Assembly (NCBI GenBank): GCA_024803745.1
Contig: JANJXV010000266.1
Location: 744,001 to 808,000, forward strand
Direction of reading: 5' to 3'
Length of the DNA stretch: 64,000 nt
DNA from: Megascapheus bottae
Lineage: Eukaryota; Chordata; Mammalia; Rodentia; Geomyidae
How positions within the stretch are numbered: the first letter of the stretch is position 1; every line of letters starts with the position of its first letter. A program made the translations under genes and the position numbers. The notes below the pieces were generated by a model. That model worked only from the letters and a program-made list of their open reading frames with translations, had not been told where the DNA came from and did no database searches. This document shows, in pieces, positions 57,955 through 64,000 of this stretch.

Positions 57955-58085
57955 GTTCTTTTTCTTTTACAGTCATGGGGCTTGAACTCAGGTCCTGGGT
58001 ACTGTCCCTGAGCTCTTTTGCTCAAGGTTGATGCTCTACCATTTGAACCATAGTGCCATTTCCAGCTTTTCCTTTTCATGTGGAT
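57955..58085 (-). mobile_element. ID-like SINE half, antisense, copy B
   Basis: Counterpart of 12400-12530. Confidence 0.75.
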
Positions 58086-58984
58086 CTCTGATATGTCCAG
58101 TACTGTGCCTGCAGGGAGGCACTCACCCCACAGACAGAGCCACCTCTGCCGTGACTGTGACTGCCCACAACCCTCACATCCACTCCTTGCACACCCCTCG
58201 ACTCCAGTTTTAGCTCCTCTTGGACTGGGTGTCCAGCCTACCCCTTCCTACACTCACAAAGGGTCTACAATTGTCTTCCCAGGGTCCTTTCTTCTGCCAG
58301 CCAGAGTACAGACTGTGCACATCTTGACGATCACAGAGCTCAAAGCCAAAGGCTGAGATGCAGAAGGGGGTGACCCAGTAGCTGCACAGGGCCCATGGAT
58401 CATCCTGTGCATCCCCCAGCCTGTGACTTCCCCCACCCCCTTGGAAGTTAACTGGAAATGAGAGTTTCATGGACTTTCCTTTCTGGACTGGCTTCAAACA
58501 GAAGCTATGCACAGTTTTCAAACCATACCCTACTGAAGAAGGGAAGCTTGATCTGGTGCTTAACTGGGTTGCACTTTGGCTCCGTTTGCTATGCCTCACG
58601 GGAGGGGGCTCATCATTTGTAGACTAAGATCTCATGACCTTCAAAGCCAAATGCTACCTGAAAGTTCAGGGTCCCAGCCTATTTGTTGGGCCGGGGTGAA
58701 TACATTCTCTGTTATGCTGGGTCATCAACCCATGTTTTAAGCTGGAAGTAGGCAGTGCCACATTTGATAAGAACATCTGCCAGAGATTGTCACCTCATGA
58801 AAGCAGATTCTAAATTTGTATTCCATTTCCTGTGGTGGAGAAATCCCCTCCAACTTAGACAGGCTCACATCCACCTGCAGGTCATACTCCTAATGCACCC
58901 TTGAGTGTCCTCATGGTATTGGGATCTAAGTTTGTAGGGAATGCTGCTTCAGTCCATGAATTAGCTGAACAAGTGATGACAAAC
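58086..58984. other. Unassigned sequence containing a 580 bp deletion point, copy B
   Basis: Counterpart of 12531-14009, with the sequence equivalent to about 12894-13472 removed at 58444. No gene recognised. Confidence 0.45.
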
Positions 58985-59205
58985 ATGTTGTGGATTAATA
59001 TGAGAACAATTTAAGAAGCCCTGGAGGAGCATCAACCTGACCCTCTGTGGTGCTATAAATCTGATAGGATGTTCCAGACTGAGAAACAATCACATGGCTT
59101 TGTGTTTGGCATCCAGACAAGTGAGTGCATGTCTTAGCTGTCAGCCAATACAGAGGAGAACATGAATAAGTGGGTGGAAAGCATCTGTCAGACCCCTGTC
59201 TGGGG
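58985..59205 (+). pseudogene. GAB-family PH-domain remnant, copy B
   Basis: Same pieces as in copy A (K-K-P-W-R-S-I-N-L-T-L-C, F-V-F-G-I-Q-T-S, M-N-K-W-V-E-S-I-C-Q) with the same frameshifts and stop. The domain was therefore already dead before the duplication. Confidence 0.72.
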
Positions 59206-59276
59206 GAAGGTGGAGAGAACATAGGAAGGTAGATACCATGGCTGTGGTGGGGCCAAAAAAAGGGTAAAAGAGGCAA

Positions 59277-59475
59277 AGGAACCAGGTACTGGTAGCTCAA
59301 GACTGTCATCCTAGCTACTCAGGAGTTTGAGATCTGAGGATCACAATTCAAAGCCAGCCCAGGACAGAAACTCCATGAGACTCTTATCTGCAATAAACTA
59401 CTGAATGCAAGAAGCTCAAGCTCAGTGACAGCATCCAGGCCTAGCGTTCAAAACCGAGGACTGGCAGAAAAAAGT
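59277..59475 (+). mobile_element. Dimeric SINE, copy B
   Basis: Counterpart of 14310-14510. Confidence 0.8.
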
Positions 59476-60530
59476 ATCAAAGGACAAGAAGCTGGCCAAA
59501 AGTTAGAGGGACTCTATCTTGACAAACAATACAATGGTAAGTTGCACTCAGAAGACTTGCACAAAATCTGGAAATGCCTGAGACCTATCTATGTATGTTT
59601 CCTGTTTTTCTAAATACATATGTTTATGCATTAATATATTAGTATAGAGAGACAGATCAATACATATGACTATACATATATACATAGCCAGACACTTATG
59701 GCTGGGTGGTATACTGTGTGAGAGTTTGTGTTTGTGCTTTGTGGATGGCTATCTCTGTTTAAGAAAGATAGAAAATATGTAAATATCTTTAAAAAAAACT
59801 TGAAAAAAATATAGAGAGACATAAGCTCTTGAGGGAATCTGAAATGACAACATCATTCACAGGCACGTTTATCCTTATGGATTCCTCAGGAAGTTTTAAT
59901 TTTTTTCATTATTTTCTTTCTTTTTTTGAACCGGTGCTAAGGATTTCTCTCAGGGACCAGGTGCTGCCAGTTACTAATTTTCTCATGGCTGCTACAAGAG
60001 GAACTGAGCCACAGTTCCACTTTTGCCTTATTTATTCGTGCTTAACTGAAGATAAAGATTTCTATCAGTGACTTTCTTTCAGGGGCTGGATTCTAACGAG
60101 GATCCCCAGACCTCAGCCTTCTCTATAGCTACAATTAACAATATGAGAACCCAGCACTGGGTTCCAATGCACAGGGCAAGAAATTGAGTGAATCTCTCAA
60201 CTCCAATTAGCTATAATAAGCTAGAAGTGAAAGACCAATACCTTTGAGGAAAAGATGCTGAGGGTTATCACACAGGCCCTATGAGTAAGCCCTAAACCCT
60301 GTACACATGTGTGCATGCACACATTGGCAGATACACACACACATGCACACACACAATATCTCAGGCAATATTGTATTTTGAATTAATATCCAAAGATTGG
60401 ACAACAGGATAGCAAGTAATAAAATCTGTTTTTCTTGTCTACATTGAGGGAAAGGGATAAGTCACAAGATGCAGAAGCGAAGAATTCAGAGGCAAATGCT
60501 GTGAGTGAATAACTTGTAAAAAGCACATTT
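59476..60530. other. Unassigned AT-rich sequence, copy B
   Basis: Counterpart of 14511-15552, including the short CA repeat near 60335. Confidence 0.4.
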
Positions 60531-60745
60531 CTTTTCTTTTCTTTTCTTTTCTTTTGTTTTTTCTGCCATTCCTGGGGCTTGAACTCAGGGCCTGAGCACT
60601 GCTCTTGGCTTTTCCCAAGTCTAGCCCTCTGCCACTTGAGCCACATTGCCATATGGATTTTTATATCTGTGTGATATTAAGGACTCAAACCTAGATCTTC
60701 ATGGATGCTAGGCACGCACTCTACCACTGGGCCAAAGTCTAAACC
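60531..60745 (-). mobile_element. ID-like SINE, antisense, copy B
   Basis: Counterpart of 15553-15762. It includes 'TGCCATTCCTGGGGCTTG', which is partly missing in copy A. Confidence 0.8.
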
Positions 60746-60984
60746 CCGATTAAGTATTTATAAATAGTCATCATCATCATATAAAAATATCCTTTCTCCT
60801 ACAAAGAATGAACACTTATCTATGTCTGTAAGACTTTTTTTATGTCACCAATGCTTCTGTGATTTTCCCACTTGCATTTTTACAGATGATAGCACAGATA
60901 TTCATCAGGAAGAAAAATAGATTAGGATACAGAAACCTAACAACGTCCTAGTAGATTGAAGTGAAAAATATGTGCAAGATGGCC

Positions 60985-61178
60985 TGGGTCTTTCATCTAT
61001 TTGTAGAGTGTTTGGCTAAAACACAAAAAGAGTCCGGTTTGATTCTGCAGTACCATATACATAGAAAACTCTGGAAGTGGTGCTGTGGCTTGGTGGGACA
61101 GCTATAGCCTAAAGAAAGCCTAAGAACAATGGTCAGGCTCTGAGGTCAAGTCCCAGGACTAGCAAAAAAAATGTGCAA
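60985..61178 (+). mobile_element. ID-like SINE, copy B
   Basis: Counterpart of 15990-16185. Confidence 0.75.
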
Positions 61179-61918
61179 GAGGCAAAATGCAAGCTGAGAA
61201 GGCACTGTGATGCAAAATGTCTTGTGAAGGGTAAGGGGAATAGTGACAGTTAAGTTTGGATCTTACCTAAGAAAGGCTCCTTGAGTCTGAGACCAGGCTA
61301 GCACTTACGCCTAGTTAATGACTTGGGATTTGAACAAAAAGGTGTGCTGTTTACTACATCCATATGTGAGGTGGGAAGGGAGATTCAGCCTCCAGTATGT
61401 CTTTGGGGAGGTGTTCTGTGAGCAAGGAGCTTTGGTCATTGGGCCTTGAAATGTGACCCTACCTCCCTCACAATGGAACAGAATATGGAACCCTGGTAAC
61501 CAAGCCACTGTATGTGACAACCAGCTCAAGTCAGCTCCCTTGGCCTGTGGCTCAGGAGGAAGAAAGATGTTGCTGTGCTGTTGCCAAAGGTCAGAAGGCT
61601 CGGATCTCAGGCATGAGAGATATGGATGTCTCACTTGAAGAAGTAGATGCTGGATCAGGGCCAAGACAAAATTCCAGTATATCAGGCATTTCTCTAGGAA
61701 GAAAGCCAGGAAACTCCAGGGCAACTCAGATGAGGTATATTGAGAGGAAACCTATTTGAACCCATCATCCTGCCCACAAACTACAACCTTCTTGTGTGCT
61801 TTGAAGTGACTATACTGAGATTAGAGTGTGTCATTTCCAATCTACTCTATACCAATTCCTCAGTGTGAAGTGTGGTCCCATTCCTACGTTTGAAATATCC
61901 ACTGTTTTGCCAATACAG

Positions 61919-62112
61919 TGTGATGGTAAGTCAGCTCAGACTCTGAATGAGCCTTGTAACCTATGGACCCTGGAGGAAGGCCTGTTGGAGATGCTGCTGA
62001 CAAAGCTGATCCCTGCCTACCAGAAAGGTGATCTCTTTTATGTGGGAAACTTCCTGCACAATTTCAAATAGTGGAGGACAATGTAGTAGTTGCTGGAAAT
62101 TTTCTTGAAAAA
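61919..62112 (+). pseudogene. RalGDS-family exon, copy B
   Basis: Same 194-base exon as 16931-17124, with the same acceptor, donor and three TAG codons. The second RalGDS-like exon of copy A is missing here because of the deletion just downstream. Confidence 0.75.
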
Positions 62113-62342
62113 GTGAGTGTTCCCCCTCCAAAACCATGTTTGCTCACCAACTTGCAGACTCCACTCTGTCCACTCTGTACCTATTTCCATTCTTAGGTTT
62201 GGGTCATCGTGTAAGAGCTTATCCTGAACTCCTGATGAAAAACCCACCAATGGAGCTGGTGACTGATGGAGACTGAGAATCATCACTGCACTCCAGAAAC
62301 CATGGGCCTTCTGTAGAAATTACCAAACAGGTTTAGAGTCCT

Positions 62343-62867
62343 ATGGATATACCTTTTGCTCTGAACCCCATGTGTGACACAGTTGAACCTGCAGATACTA
62401 TGGAGGAAGAAAAAGAGCATCCAGATTTCCTTCCGTTTCCTTTCACACTCCACCCAGAGTCAGTCCATCTGAGTCAGAGAACACTCCACTTATTGTGCAA
62501 GCTGAAGGGGCACACGCTGGGCTCATGGAAAATGTCCCCATGGGAAGCAGCAAGTGTACTCTCAATACTGGATTCATTGGAGGAAAATGAATCCATCCTC
62601 ACAGAATATCCAGACCAATCCATCTCACTAAAAGAGACTCAATCTCCATTCGACAAACCAGAATCCATCCCCCTCTTAACTCAGGAAGGACATTCTGTTT
62701 CTCATGAGGAAGGAGACCCTTCTGAGGACTCGGAAGTAGAATTACTGTCTGAAGGCAACTTGGAGGCCAGTCTGGATTTAGAGCTTCCCTGTCCCCTTCC
62801 TAAAAAGACGTCTCTTTATCTTGCTCTCATGATTCTTGTCAAGTATTCATTGTATTTACTTTGCTAA
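62343..62867 (+). CDS. Acidic 174-codon frame with hydrophobic C-terminus
   Basis: Starts with ATG (M-D-I-P-F-A-L-N-P) and ends at the TAG/TAA-type stop after a Leu-Cys terminus. The middle is rich in Glu, Ser, Pro and Leu. The C-terminal 20 or so residues (from L-P-K-K-T-S-L-Y-L-A-L) are hydrophobic and could be a tail anchor. I recognise no family or domain. It lies downstream of the RalGDS-like exon on the same strand, after an acceptor-like TTCTTAG at about 62197. Copy A has a frameshift in the same frame. It may be a terminal exon, a separate gene or a pseudogene remnant. Confidence 0.4.
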   Translation: MDIPFALNPMCDTVEPADTMEEEKEHPDFLPFPFTLHPESVHLSQRTLHLLCKLKGHTLGSWKMSPWEAASVLSILDSLEENESILTEYPDQSISLKETQSPFDKPESIPLLTQEGHSVSHEEGDPSEDSEVELLSEGNLEASLDLELPCPLPKKTSLYLALMILVKYSLYLLC

Positions 62868-63284
62868 CTATTAAACTCTCATTGTTAATATTATGGTGTG
62901 CAGTTCTTCAGTGCTTATTATACTGTGTTTTATTTTCCACTTATAATGTGAGACCTCAGACACATAGGTCCTGGGTGGGCCAAAAACCAGACAGGTCTGG
63001 TCCCATAGAAGACAACCTTACTGGATATACAGGGAACTATGAAATGCATGGAATCACCAGGAATCCAGGCCAGGCCTCCATGGAAAGACAAGTCAGCTAC
63101 CAAAGCTTAAGGACAGAGCAGATGCCTGGAAATGTGTTTTGTCAATCGGGAGAAGTGCCAGAGTAACTGTAATATTATGTGGGACTCTGTTCTGTGAGTT
63201 CAAGTCTGTTTATATATCCATTGTGCTTTGTACAAATATTTAAGAAAATTAAAACTCCACAATAGCATCAAAAATCTACTTTGG
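62868..63284 (+). other. Conserved 3' flank, possible 3' UTR, copy B
   Basis: Identical by eye to 19220-19639, including the ATTAAA-type signals. Confidence 0.45.
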
Positions 63285-63286
63285 CT

Positions 63287-63478
63287 TTTAATGTTGCCTA
63301 GTCGTAGAGTGCTCGCCTAGTATACAAGAAGACCTTGATTCAATTCCTCGACACTGCATACACAGAAAAAGCAGATGGGGCACTGTTGCTCAGGTGTAAG
63401 AGTGCCACCCTTGAACAAATGTGGCCAAGGACAGTTCCTGGTCCCTCAGTTCAAGCCGCAGGACTAGCCAAACCAGAA
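63287..63478 (+). mobile_element. ID-like SINE, copy B
   Basis: Counterpart of 19640-19830. Confidence 0.75.
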
Positions 63479-64000
63479 ATCATACCATTTTCCACACATT
63501 TGGAAATAAATCTGATTTATCTAACCCTACTTCTTTTTTGCCAGTCCAGGGTGTGTGCCACCAAGCCAAACTACTGGCCCCCAACCTTACTATTTTTAAT
63601 CATTTAATTTTTTTACATAATCATATTTCATGCTGTCTGTATTAATACCATAAACAGTATGCTTAGTGTAATAATGTTAAAGGTAAAACATAAGAAATTA
63701 ATAACTAAAATTCCTTTTATATTAGTTTTATAGCATTACTACAATTTTATGAGAAAAATTACTTAGAATGTTTATTTTAGAGTTCAAGTAATCCATTTTG
63801 ATAAATATATCAACCTACATCATTTATTTGAACACATTTTAAACTATTTTTTTCAGGAATGAAAATACATATATATTTGTTGTAAATGAAATTTATGACT
63901 TGGGGGGAAAGGAAAGAGAAAATGGGGGAGGGGGTAACAGTGTTTACAAGAAATGTACTCATTACATATGTAACAGCAATCTCTTTGTATATCACCTTGA

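Larger units (their letters stand above)
60425..61788 (+). repeat. Source-like copy of segment S (copy B)
   Basis: Counterpart of 15440-16800. It matches the three S segments as reverse complement. Confidence 0.9.

Overview
This is a repeat-rich, intron-rich mammalian window with no bacterial-type gene organisation. The repeats point to a rodent. Dozens of copies are present of a dimeric SINE that joins a 7SL/B1-like left half to an ID-like, tRNA-derived right half. There are also many copies of an ID-like element on its own. As I know these families, the combination fits rodents such as the Geomyoidea (kangaroo rats and pocket mice). That placement rests on my recollection of the SINE families and is not certain.

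Layout. Positions 1-178 are a cut-off piece of L1 ORF2, followed by about 1.5 kb of SINE and old-repeat sequence. Copy A of a large duplication starts near 1664. In order it holds a KRAB zinc-finger pseudogene (2943-8168), a 5'-inverted L1 (8540-9412), unassigned sequence, a GAB-family PH-domain remnant (about 14010-14235), a RalGDS-family remnant (16931-17124 and about 18060-18250), and an unassigned acidic reading frame ending in a hydrophobic segment (about 18690-19219). Next comes a SINE-dense stretch (20403-23460), three stacked L1 3' ends (23485-25735) and more SINEs. Positions 28766-47171 hold a tandem array of L1 elements separated by a 1.4 kb segment called S here. S is an inverted copy of the sequence just upstream of the RalGDS-like exon of copy A.

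At 47172 the sequence restarts at the equivalent of 1664 and runs in the same order to the window end (copy B). The simplest reading is a direct tandem duplication with a unit of about 45.5 kb (1664-47171), whose second copy continues beyond the window. Copy B has lost two pieces, about 580 bp near 58444 and about 1.36 kb near 62156. The second loss removes one RalGDS-like exon.

Coding state. I see no gene that is convincingly intact. The best candidates are in copy B. One is a KRAB-ZNF whose KRAB-A and KRAB-B exons are in frame, followed by about 139 codons before a stop, so it could encode a KRAB-only protein. The other is a 174-codon frame at 62343-62867. The three large L1 copies share the same ORF1 and ORF2 disruptions, so they spread as passengers in DNA-level duplication and not by separate retrotransposition. 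I found no tRNA or rRNA gene, CRISPR array, operon or recognisable defence system.
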